A stretch of DNA of 64,000 bases from DASYQD01 sp963846495 (GTDB lineage Bacteria > Acidobacteriota > Thermoanaerobaculia > Multivoradales > JAIOJS01): assembly GCA_963846495.1 (NCBI GenBank), contig CAWJWP010000030.1, forward strand, positions 124,001-188,000, in the 5' to 3' direction. A model generated the notes under the pieces. The model worked only from the letters and a program-made list of their open reading frames with translations, ran no database searches and was not told the DNA's origin. Positions 29,801 to 41,879 of the stretch are shown piece after piece (the first letter of the stretch is position 1; every line of letters starts with the position of its first letter). Both the position numbers and the translations under genes were made by a program.

Positions 29801-30856
29801 ATCGGCCGCTGCACCACCAGGTTGCGCAGGGCGACCGCCAGGATCAGCGCTCCTCCCACGCCGGCGACGGCGGCGGCGCGCCCGTCAGGCGGGTTGCGCA
29901 CGCCGCTGACGAGCAGCCGCGGCAGCACCACCAGGACGACCAGCAGCGGAACCAGCACCAGCCAGTTGATGACCAGGTTGCGCAGGTAGGTGGCGATCAG
30001 GGTCCAGGTGTCGGCGGAGAGGCCGCCGAGCTTCGGCGTCAGGTAGTTGCTGAAGGCGCGCAGGTGGCGGATGGGCGTCGGCTCGGGATCCAGCCGCCGC
30101 GCCGGCCTGGAGGCGAGCATGCCGGCGACGCCGCGGATCCCCCACGCATCGCGGCGCGACCACGACGACAGCCAGCTGCCGATGTAGCCGCCGCCGGAGA
30201 CCGTGGAGACGAAGTCGAAGTCCTGGAGGAGGCGCCGGCGCGCCAGCCCCTGCAGCACGCCGAGCGCGAAGGTAGCGCTGCGGATGCCGCCGCCGGAGAT
30301 GGCCAGCCCGGTGCGCGGAGCGGTCTTGCCGCCGTCGTGGATGCCGGCCACGGCGTCGTCGGACATCGCCAGCGCGGTGCGGGGAGCGGCCTTGGCGCCG
30401 TCGTGAATGCGGGCCACCACGTCGCCCAGCCGCGATTCGGCGGCCGACGGTCACCTCCTCGTGGAAGAGGTCGTCGAACATCCAGCGGTTGAGGTTGAAC
30501 ACCTCGTCGGCGGATGCGTAGTCCTCGACCTTGCCCAACGCGTCGTAGGGCGCGCGCTTCAGCTCCTCGAACCCGGGGTGGTCGAAGAGCCATCGCTTGG
30601 CCTCGAGCAGCGCGTCGATCTCGGGTGCGATCGCCGCGGCGTAATCGGGATCGTTCCCGCGGCTCATCCAGTCGTGGATCGCGGGAGCGTCTGTGGCGTC
30701 GAGCCGCGTCGCCAGCTGGCGAGCCAGCGCGCGCGCGTCGCGGATCTCGCCCGCGAGCAGCGTGAAACGCCGCCGCAGCGTCGTCTTCGGCGCGCCGCGC
30801 AGGCGCACCGTCTCCTGTTCGAGCACGTCGGCAAGAAGCAACGGACCCGTGGCCAT
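26857..30856 (-). CDS. Very large membrane patatin-like phospholipase, one frameshift
   Basis: About 1,330 residues. The first 140 are helical (DWMSRGNDPDYAAAIAPEID), then the frame shifts near 30430-30445 and continues with GLAISGGGIRSATFALGVLQ (glycine-rich oxyanion loop) and FVSTVSGGGYIGSWLS (Ser nucleophile of a GxSxG-like elbow). A middle part of about 500 residues has roughly eight hydrophobic segments. Near the C-terminus LSDGGHFENLGLYEL supplies the catalytic Asp of the Ser-Asp dyad. It should be an inner-membrane lipid acyl hydrolase. The ATG at 30856 has Shine-Dalgarno GGAGGG. Just before the glycine loop a 22-residue unit is tandemly duplicated. Substrate and biological role are unknown. 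Confidence 0.8.
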
Positions 30857-31001
30857 GGGGCACCCTCCAGCGAGCCGACCGATGGCAGTCGTTTGTTACT
30901 TAGACGGACACGGCGGGGCATTCTCCCTGCCGGTCCGGGACGGTGGCACTCGAAAGACGTTTCTTCCGCTTTCGGAGTGGTCCAACTCTGTGGAGGCCCG
31001 C

Positions 31002-31073
31002 ATGTCGCTTCGCAACCGCTTCGCGTTCAAACCCGCCGGCAGCGCCGCGCTCTGGTCGTCGAAGTGGCCATGA
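31002..31073 (+). CDS. Possible 23-residue small ORF in the divergent intergenic region
   Basis: The 333-base gap between the patatin and sigma-factor genes holds one short reading frame, MSLRNRFAFKPAGSAALWSS plus KWP, with GGAGG five bases before its ATG. It could be a leader peptide or chance. I see nothing else in this gap except the promoter-like element just before 31190. Confidence 0.2.
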   Translation: MSLRNRFAFKPAGSAALWSSKWP

Positions 31074-31177
31074 CCCAAGCCGGCTCGGGCGCGGCGCGTC
31101 GCCTGCCCGCCCGTTGGTGGCGCACGCGGCGCGGCGGCGGCGCTTGCAGCTCACAGCGCGGCGGCGAGAGCCGCCGC

Positions 31178-31189
31178 TATCATCCGCCA
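31178..31189 (+). promoter_or_regulatory. Candidate leaderless promoter for the sigma factor-kinase operon
   Basis: CGCTATCAT ends six bases before the GTG at 31190; the core GCTATCAT is identical to that before the PBP1 and metF genes. Confidence 0.5.
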
Positions 31190-31792
31190 GTGAGCGAGCC
31201 TCCGGGCGGGCGGGTCACGGACTATCTGCGCGCCTGGGAGCAGGGGGACGACGGCGCGCTCGAGCGGCTGCTGCCGATGGTCTACGCCGAGCTGCGCGCC
31301 ATCGCCGCCAAGCACCTCGGCGCCGAGCGTCCCGGCCACACGCTGCAACCGACGGCGCTCGCCAACGAGGCCTACCTGCGCCTGCGCGGTCTCGGCGACG
31401 TGCCGTGGCACGACCGCACGCACTTCTTCGCCATCGCCTCGCGCATCATGCGCCGGCTGCTGGTCGACCACGCGCGGGCGCGGACCGCCCACAAGCGCGG
31501 TTCCGACGCGGCAAAGGTGCAGCTCACCGAAGGCCTCCACGACGGCCTGCAGCCGGCGCTCGACGCCGCCGAGCTCATCGACCTCGACCGCGCGCTCGAC
31601 GAGCTGGCGGCGGCCGAGCCGCGTCTCGCGCGCCTCGTCGAGCTGCGATTCTTCGGCGGCCTCGAGGTCGACGAGGCGGCCGCGCTGCTCGGCTGCTCGC
31701 GGCGCACCGCCATGCGCGACTGGGCCTTCGCGCGGGCGTGGCTGCTGCAGCGGCTCGGCGATGCCGCCGCCGCCGGCCCGGTCGAGAAATGA
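31190..31792 (+). CDS. ECF-type RNA polymerase sigma factor (TIGR02999-like)
   Basis: A 200-residue sigma factor. Region 2 (about 10-95) includes HTLQPTALANEAYLRLRGLG and HFFAIASRIMRRLLVDHARA; region 4 (about 135-190) includes LVELRFFGGLEVDEAAALLG and a helix-turn-helix ending RRTAMRDWAFARAWL. These match the ECF-like sigma family that is abundant in Acidobacteria and Planctomycetes. The kinase gene starts seven bases after its stop, a typical pairing in which phosphorylation may control the sigma factor. No anti-sigma factor is present. The GTG start is supported by the -10-like element. Confidence 0.9.
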   Translation: MSEPPGGRVTDYLRAWEQGDDGALERLLPMVYAELRAIAAKHLGAERPGHTLQPTALANEAYLRLRGLGDVPWHDRTHFFAIASRIMRRLLVDHARARTAHKRGSDAAKVQLTEGLHDGLQPALDAAELIDLDRALDELAAAEPRLARLVELRFFGGLEVDEAAALLGCSRRTAMRDWAFARAWLLQRLGDAAAAGPVEK

Positions 31793-31799
31793 GGCAACC

Positions 31800-34940
<3,141 letters not shown>

Positions 34941-35101
34941 GCGTAGTCAGTCGCGCGCGCGCGAGCGACGACTTCGCTCGCGTCGCGCACGCCGCGCTTG
35001 GCACTCGCTGCGTCGCTTTCGCGCTCAGGAGACGACGCGGCTGGAGCCGCGTCGCGGCTTCGGCCGCCCTGGACGCCCACAACGGGCAAGAGGAGATCGT
35101 G

Positions 35102-36261
35102 ATGCGTTCGATCAGTCGCCGCAGTTGGATCGCGGCAGTGGGGCTCCTGCTCAGTCAGATGGGGAACGAAGCGCGCGCGCAAGTGGTCACCGCCGACCGG
35201 CTCGAGCTGGCGCCGACCGATCCTTCCTTCGACGGCTTCGTCTTACCAGGAGGTCCAGTCGCTCCTGCACACCTGGGATGCCGGAGCCTCGTCGGGACAG
35301 TCGACTAACCTCTATCTCGGCCGCCTGGCGGGCAACGTCTTCGATCTGCCCAACAACACCGGCCGCGAGCAACACCGGGATCGGCGCCGAGCGCGCTGTC
35401 CAGCGTCACCAGCGGCGGCGACAACACGGCGCGTGGGCCTCGCCGCCATGCAGAGCCTACGGGAGGGTGGCGTCAACACCGCGGTCGGGTACTGGGCCCT
35501 GGCCGGAGACCCGCGGCGAGCTCAACACCGCCGTCGGCGCTTCAGCTTGCACCTTCAACACGACCGGCTCGTCCAATGTCTCGGTCGGCGGGCTGACCTA
35601 CAACACGACCGGCTCCTACAACACCGGCGATGGGCAGGCGAAAGCTTTCCAGTCGAACCGGGTGACGAAAACAGCGCGCTTGGGCTATCAGCGCCCTGTC
35701 GGCAATCCGAACGGATACACGAATACCGCCGTGGGACGCCGGGGCGAACGTCGCCAAGCCGAGAACTATCTCAACGCCACCGCGATCGGCGCCGGCGCCA
35801 TCGCCACCAGCCCAGAACATGGTCCGCATCGGCGATTCGCGTCGGTGACGAAGATCGAGGGCCAGGTGCCCTTCTCCTGGGTCTCCGACCGCCGCTGGAA
35901 GGTCGACGTCGAGCCGCTCGCGCTCGGTCTCGATTTCGTGCGCGAGCTGCGGCCGGTGAGCTATCGCTTGAAGGGCGGCAACGGCCGCCTCGACCTCGGC
36001 TTCGTGGCGCAGGACGTCGAGGCGGTCCTCGGCGACGGCTACAACCTAGTCGCCCGCGGTGACGACGACGAGCAGTTGCTGTCCATGCGCTACACCGACC
36101 TCGTCGCGCCCATGGTCAAGGCGCTGCAGGAGCTCGACGCGCGGCAGCGCGCGCAGGAAGAGGCGATGGCCGCGCTCCGCAGCGAGAACGCGACCCTTGC
36201 TCGCCAGGTCGAAGCCCTGCGCGCGCGTCTCGGCGCGCCAACTCAACCGGCGTCGCGCTAG
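35102..36261 (+). pseudogene. Multiply frameshifted fibre-like protein with S74 endosialidase-chaperone C-terminus
   Basis: The ATG at 35102 (Shine-Dalgarno AGGAG) opens a signal peptide. The reading frame then changes at about 35243, 35364, 35398, 35430 and 35515, and several more times to about 35850. Piecing frames together gives repeats such as NTAVGLAAMQSL, NTAVGYWALAG, LNTAVGASACTFN and NATAIGAGAIATS, the beta-roll repeats of trimeric adhesin heads. From 35860 the frame is intact: IEGQVPFSWVSDRRWKVDVE, DFVRELRPVSYRLKGG and LGFVAQDVEAVLG, the S74 intramolecular chaperone, then a coiled coil. Normally the chaperone drives trimerisation and cleaves itself off. At least eight single-base shifts in 600 bases mean real decay or very poor sequence. 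Confidence 0.75.
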
Positions 36262-36292
36262 CGCGCCCATCGCGAACGAGAGGAGGACGGCG

Positions 36293-37996
36293 ATGAAAGC
36301 AGTGACGATGGATGGAAGAGCGATCTTGCGGCCGCTCGCGCTGGCCATTCTGGTCGGCGCCTTGGCGGCGCACGAGGGGTTGGCGCAGTTCGAGCGCGTG
36401 CAGGAGTGGCACAGCGGCATCACCGGAGTCGGCGACGGCCCACACACCGACGGCTTCGCCGGCATGTCGGTGGCCGCGGGCGACTTCAACTGCGACGGCT
36501 TCGCCGACCTGGCGTTCGGCGCCCCCTCGGAGCCCGTGGACGGCGAGCACGACGCGGGCGTCGTGTACGTGCTCACCGGCACGTCGGGCGGGCTGGGGTT
36601 CCCGGCCCAGCGCTGGGACGAGACGCGGATCGGCGGTGGCCAAGTCGCCGAGGCCGAAGAGTACTTCGGCGAGTTCCTGGCAACCGGCGACTTCGACGGC
36701 AACGGCTGCGCGGACCTCGCCATCGGCGCAGCGTCCCACATCGCCGCCGGCGACGACGTCGCCGGCGCGGTCCACGTCCTCTACGGCCGCTCCGTCGTGG
36801 GCCTGACGAACGAGGGCGCGCTCTCGGTGACCCAGGACAGCCCGGGCGTCGAGGGCGACGCCGAGGACGGCGACAGGTTCGGGGACGCCTTGGCCGCTGG
36901 AGACTTCGACGGCGACGGCTTCGACGACCTCGCGGTGGGCGTTTCCGAGGAGGACCTCGAGTGGGGGTTTCCCGACTACGTGGATGCGGGCGCGGCTCAG
37001 GTCTTCTACGGCTCCCGCGACGGCATCGACCTGCGCCGCCAACAGTGGATCGACCAGAGCGCCAAGCTCGGCGGGGTGCCCGTGTCCGGCGACGTCGGCT
37101 ACAAGGACCACTTCGGCTTCTCGTTGGTCGCCGGCGACTGGAACGGCGACCGCGCCGACGACCTGGCGATCGGCGTGCCCGGCGACTTCGCCGATTATCC
37201 CGGGGCGGTGGAGGTCCTCCTCGGCGTCCACGGCTTCGGCCTCGACGCCCATGGCGACCTGCTCTTCACCCAGGACTCGCCGGGCGTAGCGGACGAGAAC
37301 GAGCTCACGGACTTCTTCGGCTTCGACCTCGGCGCCGGTGACTTCGACGGCGACGGCGCCGACGATCTCGTGGTCGGCAACTGGTCCGAGGATCTCCTCC
37401 GTGCGATCGACAGCGGTGCGGCGCAGCTCTTCGCGGGCGGCCCGTCCGGCATTCGATTGGAGACCGGCGTGCAGATCGTCCAGGGCGCGGCGGGCGTGCC
37501 CGACACCCCCGAGACGAGCGACTGGTTCGGCAAAGCCTTCGCCAGCGGTGACTTCGACGGCGACGGCGCGGTCGATCTGGCGGTAGGCGCCGATGGCGAG
37601 GACCTCCTCGGGTTCACCAACGCCGGCATGGTGCACGTGTTCCGCGGCCGTCCGGGTGTTGGACTGGACCCCTCGAGCAACTTCATGCTGCACCAGCCAG
37701 TCGGCGTGGTGGGCATCGAGATCGGCGCCAACGAGCACTTCGGCTGGTCCCTTGCGGCCGGCGACTTCGACGGCGATGGGCGTGACGACCTGGCGGTGGG
37801 CGTCCCGTTCGACGTCATCGACGGCCACGTCGACGCCGGCTCGGTGAATGTCTTCTACGGCTTCAGCCGGCGGAAGTCCGCCGCCACCGACGCCAACGGC
37901 TCGGGCACGAAGGAGGCGCCGTCGGCGGAGAGCAGCCACGCGGCGACCTCGCCGCTCTCCAGCTCGCCAGAGCGCGGCCGTAGACGGCCGCGATGA
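36293..37996 (+). CDS. Secreted FG-GAP repeat (integrin alpha-like) beta-propeller protein
   Basis: A 567-residue protein with a signal peptide (about 10-32) and a strong Shine-Dalgarno (AGGAGG, 36281-36286). It carries about seven repeats of 60-70 residues of the form AAGDFDGDGFDDLAVGV ... AGAAQVFYGS, each with a D-x-D-G-D calcium-binding loop, folding into a seven-bladed propeller. The first repeat reads GDFNCDGFADLAFGAP and another GDWNGDRADDLAIGVP. The Ser/Arg-rich C-terminus has no anchor motif. It lies 31 bases after the broken fibre gene, probably in one transcript, and may be a surface-binding protein. It is frame-intact, in contrast to its neighbour. Confidence 0.88.
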   Translation: MKAVTMDGRAILRPLALAILVGALAAHEGLAQFERVQEWHSGITGVGDGPHTDGFAGMSVAAGDFNCDGFADLAFGAPSEPVDGEHDAGVVYVLTGTSGGLGFPAQRWDETRIGGGQVAEAEEYFGEFLATGDFDGNGCADLAIGAASHIAAGDDVAGAVHVLYGRSVVGLTNEGALSVTQDSPGVEGDAEDGDRFGDALAAGDFDGDGFDDLAVGVSEEDLEWGFPDYVDAGAAQVFYGSRDGIDLRRQQWIDQSAKLGGVPVSGDVGYKDHFGFSLVAGDWNGDRADDLAIGVPGDFADYPGAVEVLLGVHGFGLDAHGDLLFTQDSPGVADENELTDFFGFDLGAGDFDGDGADDLVVGNWSEDLLRAIDSGAAQLFAGGPSGIRLETGVQIVQGAAGVPDTPETSDWFGKAFASGDFDGDGAVDLAVGADGEDLLGFTNAGMVHVFRGRPGVGLDPSSNFMLHQPVGVVGIEIGANEHFGWSLAAGDFDGDGRDDLAVGVPFDVIDGHVDAGSVNVFYGFSRRKSAATDANGSGTKEAPSAESSHAATSPLSSSPERGRRRPR

Positions 37997-38016
37997 GTTA
38001 GAGCGCAGAGTTGGGC

Positions 38017-38044
38017 GCGGCGTGAGCGGCTTCGCTCACGCCGC
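38017..38044. terminator. Perfect hairpin between convergent genes (possible bidirectional terminator)
   Basis: An 11-bp perfect stem (GCGGCGTGAGC / GCTCACGCCGC) with a 6-base loop lies between the end of the FG-GAP gene and the end of metH. There is no T-run on either side, so intrinsic termination would be T-poor; it could equally stabilise 3' ends. Confidence 0.5.
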
Positions 38045-38055
38045 CGCCTAGCGCA

Positions 38056-41000
38056 TCACACCGCGAAATACTTGGCATCCGGGTGCTGGAACACCAGCGC
38101 CGACACCGCGGCCTCGGGGTCCATCATGTCGCCCTCGGTGAGGTGGACGCCGATCTCCTCCGGCCGCAGCGCCGCGAAGAGCTGGCGCTGCCCCGCGAGG
38201 TCGGGGCAGGCCGGATAGCCGAAGCTGTAACGCCGGCCGCGGTAGCGAGCGGCGAAGCGGTCGCCGGGCTGGAGCTCGGGCGGATCCGGGAAGCCCCACG
38301 CGGCGCGCAGTCGCATGTGCAGCCACTCGGCGGCGGCCTCGGCGCTCTCCAGCGCCAGCGCCGCCCAGCCGTGGCTCTTCAGGTACTCGCCGGCCGCCTT
38401 CCAAGCCTCGGCGCGCTCGCGCACGCCCTTGCCCGCGGTGGTGACGAAGAGCGCGACGTGGTCGTTGGGCAGTACGTAGTCGGTCAGGCAGAGCCGCTCG
38501 CTCGATGGCTGGCGCGGCAGCTCCCACTCGGCCGCCAGCGCGCCGCTCTGGGGATCGAAGAGCCGCAGGCGCTCGCCCGCCGCCTCGGCGGGGAAGAAGC
38601 GCCACACCACCTTGACGTCGAGCGCACCCTCGAGCGCCAGCGCCTTGAGCTCGTCGACGACCGCCTCGACCATGCGCAGCTTGGCGTCGCCCGTCTCCTG
38701 CAGCTTCTTCACCACGCCCTTGATGCCGAAGTACTTGCTGTAGAGCATCTGGTGGTTGAGCTGCTCCCACACCTCGCGCAGCGGCGCCGTCTCGACGTGG
38801 CGCTCGAGGTCGGGCGGCGGCGGCGCCGCGAGGTCGCGGCGCACCTCGGCGCGCCGCTCCTCGCGCGGCGTGCAGGCCGCGGCGCTCTCGGCGACGGCGA
38901 CGTCGGCCTCGCGCAGCTTCGCCACGTCCGCCTCGAGCTGCGGACGCTTGCTCTTGTCGAGGATGCGGTCGACGAGCTCGAGGCCGTGCATGGCGTCTTT
39001 GGCGTAGGTGCAGAAGCCGCCGTAGGCGGGCGCGATGCGCTGGTGGGTGAAGCGCCGCGTCAGCGCCGCGCCGCCGACGAGGAGCGGCGTGTCGACGCCC
39101 ACCGCCGCGAGGTCGCCGGCGGTGATCACCATCTGCTGCGCGCTCTTGACCAGCAGCCCCGAGAGCCCGATGACGTCGGGCCGGTGCTCGCGCGCCGCCT
39201 GCACCAGCTGCTCGCTGGGCACCTTGATGCCGAGGTTCACCACCGTGTAGCCGTTGTTGCTGAGGATGATGTCGACCAGGTTTTTGCCGATGTCGTGGAC
39301 GTCGCCCTTGACGGTGGCGAGCAGCACCTTGCCGCGGCCGTTGCCCTCGTTCTTCTCCATGTGCGGCTCGAGGAAGGTGACCGCGGCCTTCATCACCTCG
39401 GCGCTCTGCAGCACCTCGGCGACGATGAGCTGGTTGGCGTTGAAGAGCTTGCCCACCTCGTCCATGCCGGCGAGCAGCGGGCCGTTGATGAGCGCCAGCG
39501 GATCGGACCAGCGGCGTCCGGCGCCACAGTCGCGCAGCGCCTCGGCAAGGTCGTCCTCGAGCCCCACCTTGCTGCCCTCGACGACGGCGCGCGCGAGCCG
39601 CTGCTCGAGCGGCAGCTCGGTGCGCGGCGGCCGGCCCGCCATGGGTCCGCGGCCACGGAAGTGCTCGGTGTAGGCGGCGACCGCCGCCTCGCCGGCTGCC
39701 TTGTCGCCTAGCCGCAACGCGAGCAGCGCCTCGGCGAGCGCGCGCTCGTCGTCGGAGATCTCGGCGTAGCGCGCCAGCCGCTCGGTGTTGACGATCGCCG
39801 CGTCGAGCCCGGCCTGCGTGCAGTGGTAGAGGAAGACCGAGTTGAGCACCTCGCGCCCGGAGGCCGGCAGCCCGAAGCTGACGTTGGAGATGCCGAGGAT
39901 GGTGTGGGTGTCGGGCAGCTCGCGCTTGAGCACGCGCACCGCTTCGATCGTCTCGTGCGCCGAGCCGAGGTAGTTCTCGTCGCCCGTCGCGCAGGGGAAG
40001 ACCAGCGGGTCCCACCAGAGGTCTTCGGCACGCATACCGAAGTCGCCGGTGAGGATGTCGAAGCTGCTCCGCGCCACCTCGAGCTTGCGCTCGACGGTCA
40101 CCGCCATCCCCTGCTCGTCGATGCAGCCGACGACGAGCGCGGCGCCGTAGCGGCGCGCCAGCGGCACCACCTTGCGGAAACGGTCGAGGCCGTCCTCGAG
40201 GTTCACCGAGTTGAGCACCGCCTTGCCCTGGCAGTACTCGAGCGCGCGCTCCATCACCCGCGCGTCGGTCGAGTCGATCATCAGCGGCACCTTGACCAGG
40301 CGCACCAGACGGTCGAGGAACTTCTCGACGTCGATCGTCTCGTCGCGGTCGGGGTCCTGCAGGCAGACGTCGAGCACCTGCGCGCCGCCGCGCACCTGCG
40401 CGCGGCCGACCTCGCCGGCCTGCTCCCACTCCCCCGCCGCCACCAGCTCCTTGAACTTCCTGCTGCCGAGCACGTTGGTGCGCTCGCCGACGAGCAACGG
40501 ACGGTTGTCCGGCGTCAGCTCGACCGCCTCGATGCCGGAGACGAGGGCGTGCGCGTGCTCGGGGATGCGCCGCGGCCGCTTGCCGCGCACGAGGTCGGCG
40601 AGGCCGGCGACGTGGCCGTCGTGGGTGCCGCAGCAGCCGCCGAGGAGGTTCAACCACCCCTTGTCGATGAAGTCGCCGAGCACGCGGCGGAAGTCCTCGG
40701 GGCTCTCGTGGTACTTGCCGTTCTCGTCGGGCAGCCCGGCGTTGGGGACGCAGGCGGTGCGTGTACGCACCAGCTCGGAGAGCGTGCGCACGTGGTCGCG
40801 CATCAGCTCGGGCCCGGTGGCGCAGTTGAGGCCGACGTAGAGGAGGTCGGCGTGGAGGAGCGACACCGCCAGCGCCTCGGCGTCCTGGCCGGCGAGCATG
40901 GTGCCGGAGGTCTCGATGGTGACCGAGACGGCGACCGGCACGCGCCAGCCGATCTCGGCGAAGGCGTCCTCGATGCCGAGCAGACCGGCCTTGACGTTGC

Positions 41001-41589
41001 GCGTGTCCTGCTGCGTCTCGAGCAGCAGGTAGTCGGCGCCGCCGGCGAGAAGGCCGAGCGCCTGGATGCGGAAGTGGTCGCGCAGCCCGGCGAAGGTGAC
41101 GCCGCCGGTGACGGAGATCGCCTTCGTCGTCGGCCCCATGCTGCCGCAGACGAAGCGGAGGCGGCCGGGCTCGTCGTGCTGCGCGCAGGATTGGCGCGCG
41201 AGCGAGGCAGCGGCGCGATTGATGCCGAAGGCGTAGGCGGCGAGGTCGTACTCGGCGAGGACGAGCGGCGTGGCGCCGAAGGTGTTGGTCTCGACGACGT
41301 CGGCGCCGGCGGCGAGGTAGGTCTCGTGAAGGGCGAGCACGGCGTCGGGGCGCGTGAGGTTGAGCGCTTCGTTGCAGCCCTCGAGCTCGGGGCCGCCGAA
41401 GTCGTCGGCAGTGAGATTGAGGCGCTGCAGGGCGGTGCCGGTGGCGCCGTCCATGACGAGGATGCGCTCGTCGAACGCTTGCAACAGCGCGTGGGTGCGC
41501 GCCTCGCGGTCTGCCGGACAGGCGGGGAGGTCGATCGGCTCGGGAGTGCCGAGCGGCGAGGGTGCGATCGTTCGAGGATTTGCAGCCAT
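38056..41589 (-). CDS. metH: Cobalamin-dependent methionine synthase
   Basis: A full-length 1,177-residue MetH, which methylates homocysteine from methyltetrahydrofolate via methylcobalamin. The homocysteine domain (about 20-340) has VGLNCATGPELM and LGGCCGTHDGH, supplying the three zinc Cys. The pterin-binding domain (about 360-630) has VGERTNVLGSRKF and DVCLQDPDRDETIDVEKF. The cobalamin module has DVHDIGKNLVDIIL (cobalt-ligand His). The activation domain (about 900-1,177) has the SAM-binding-type RLRAAWGFPD region and RYSFGYPACPDL. I use the ATG at 41589 because upstream in-frame ATGs lie inside the leader hairpin. A GGAG that could act as Shine-Dalgarno is part of that hairpin. Confidence 0.97.
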   Translation of the reverse strand: MAANPRTIAPSPLGTPEPIDLPACPADREARTHALLQAFDERILVMDGATGTALQRLNLTADDFGGPELEGCNEALNLTRPDAVLALHETYLAAGADVVETNTFGATPLVLAEYDLAAYAFGINRAAASLARQSCAQHDEPGRLRFVCGSMGPTTKAISVTGGVTFAGLRDHFRIQALGLLAGGADYLLLETQQDTRNVKAGLLGIEDAFAEIGWRVPVAVSVTIETSGTMLAGQDAEALAVSLLHADLLYVGLNCATGPELMRDHVRTLSELVRTRTACVPNAGLPDENGKYHESPEDFRRVLGDFIDKGWLNLLGGCCGTHDGHVAGLADLVRGKRPRRIPEHAHALVSGIEAVELTPDNRPLLVGERTNVLGSRKFKELVAAGEWEQAGEVGRAQVRGGAQVLDVCLQDPDRDETIDVEKFLDRLVRLVKVPLMIDSTDARVMERALEYCQGKAVLNSVNLEDGLDRFRKVVPLARRYGAALVVGCIDEQGMAVTVERKLEVARSSFDILTGDFGMRAEDLWWDPLVFPCATGDENYLGSAHETIEAVRVLKRELPDTHTILGISNVSFGLPASGREVLNSVFLYHCTQAGLDAAIVNTERLARYAEISDDERALAEALLALRLGDKAAGEAAVAAYTEHFRGRGPMAGRPPRTELPLEQRLARAVVEGSKVGLEDDLAEALRDCGAGRRWSDPLALINGPLLAGMDEVGKLFNANQLIVAEVLQSAEVMKAAVTFLEPHMEKNEGNGRGKVLLATVKGDVHDIGKNLVDIILSNNGYTVVNLGIKVPSEQLVQAAREHRPDVIGLSGLLVKSAQQMVITAGDLAAVGVDTPLLVGGAALTRRFTHQRIAPAYGGFCTYAKDAMHGLELVDRILDKSKRPQLEADVAKLREADVAVAESAAACTPREERRAEVRRDLAAPPPPDLERHVETAPLREVWEQLNHQMLYSKYFGIKGVVKKLQETGDAKLRMVEAVVDELKALALEGALDVKVVWRFFPAEAAGERLRLFDPQSGALAAEWELPRQPSSERLCLTDYVLPNDHVALFVTTAGKGVRERAEAWKAAGEYLKSHGWAALALESAEAAAEWLHMRLRAAWGFPDPPELQPGDRFAARYRGRRYSFGYPACPDLAGQRQLFAALRPEEIGVHLTEGDMMDPEAAVSALVFQHPDAKYFAV

Positions 41590-41593
41590 AGCG

Positions 41594-41770
41594 AAAACCC
41601 GCTCCATGAAATGCATTGGAGCGGGCCGTTCCCACCGGACAGTTGGTTGCCAGTTCTGGAAGACCAGTCCTGGCCGCATCCCCGCTGCTTCGAGCGGGAG
41701 GGCACCTTGGGTGTCCGCCCCAGGTTGCCGAGCCCGGCGTGAGCCGGACCGCTCCAAATGCAAGAGGAGC
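41594..41770 (-). promoter_or_regulatory. Structured metH leader, candidate SAM-clan-like riboswitch with terminator/antiterminator
   Basis: Read on the minus strand. A terminator hairpin (CCCGCTCC ... GGAGCGGG then TTTT, 41625-41594) ends five bases before the metH ATG. Its 5' arm is also complementary to a segment 125 bases upstream: GCATTTGGAGCGG (41761-41749) can pair with CCGCTCCAATGC in 12 bp with one bulged T, and the two pairings exclude each other. Between them are helices GAGC/GCTC enclosing CCGGC/GCCGG, then GGCAACC (41729-41723), a P3-like helix ACCTGGG/CCCAAGGT and AAGGTGCC. The GGCAACC...AAGGTGC pair recalls SAM-I/SAM-IV aptamers, but the first helix does not fit SAM-I. The ligand is uncertain. 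Confidence 0.55.
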
Positions 41771-41879
41771 TTACGGGAGGCGGGGAGGAGAGTCAAACTG
41801 GCCGGACTCGGCACCTCTGCGGCGACCCCCCTGGTGGAAAACACGGTTGTGCGTCCGTCTCTTTAGTTGGAGGTGACCT

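Noticed and set aside
34941..35101. A gene in the gap between the kinase and the fibre gene
   Set aside because: 160 bases of CG-dinucleotide-rich sequence; only the Shine-Dalgarno for the next gene is recognisable.
38048..41635. Second long minus-strand frame parallel to metH
   Set aside because: Arg-rich text in a shifted frame; the true frame shows every MetH domain.
41594..41770. Canonical SAM-I or cobalamin riboswitch before metH
   Set aside because: The SAM-I kink-turn helix and the cobalamin B12-box are not present; only GGCAACC...AAGGTGC matches, so I call it a candidate of uncertain class.
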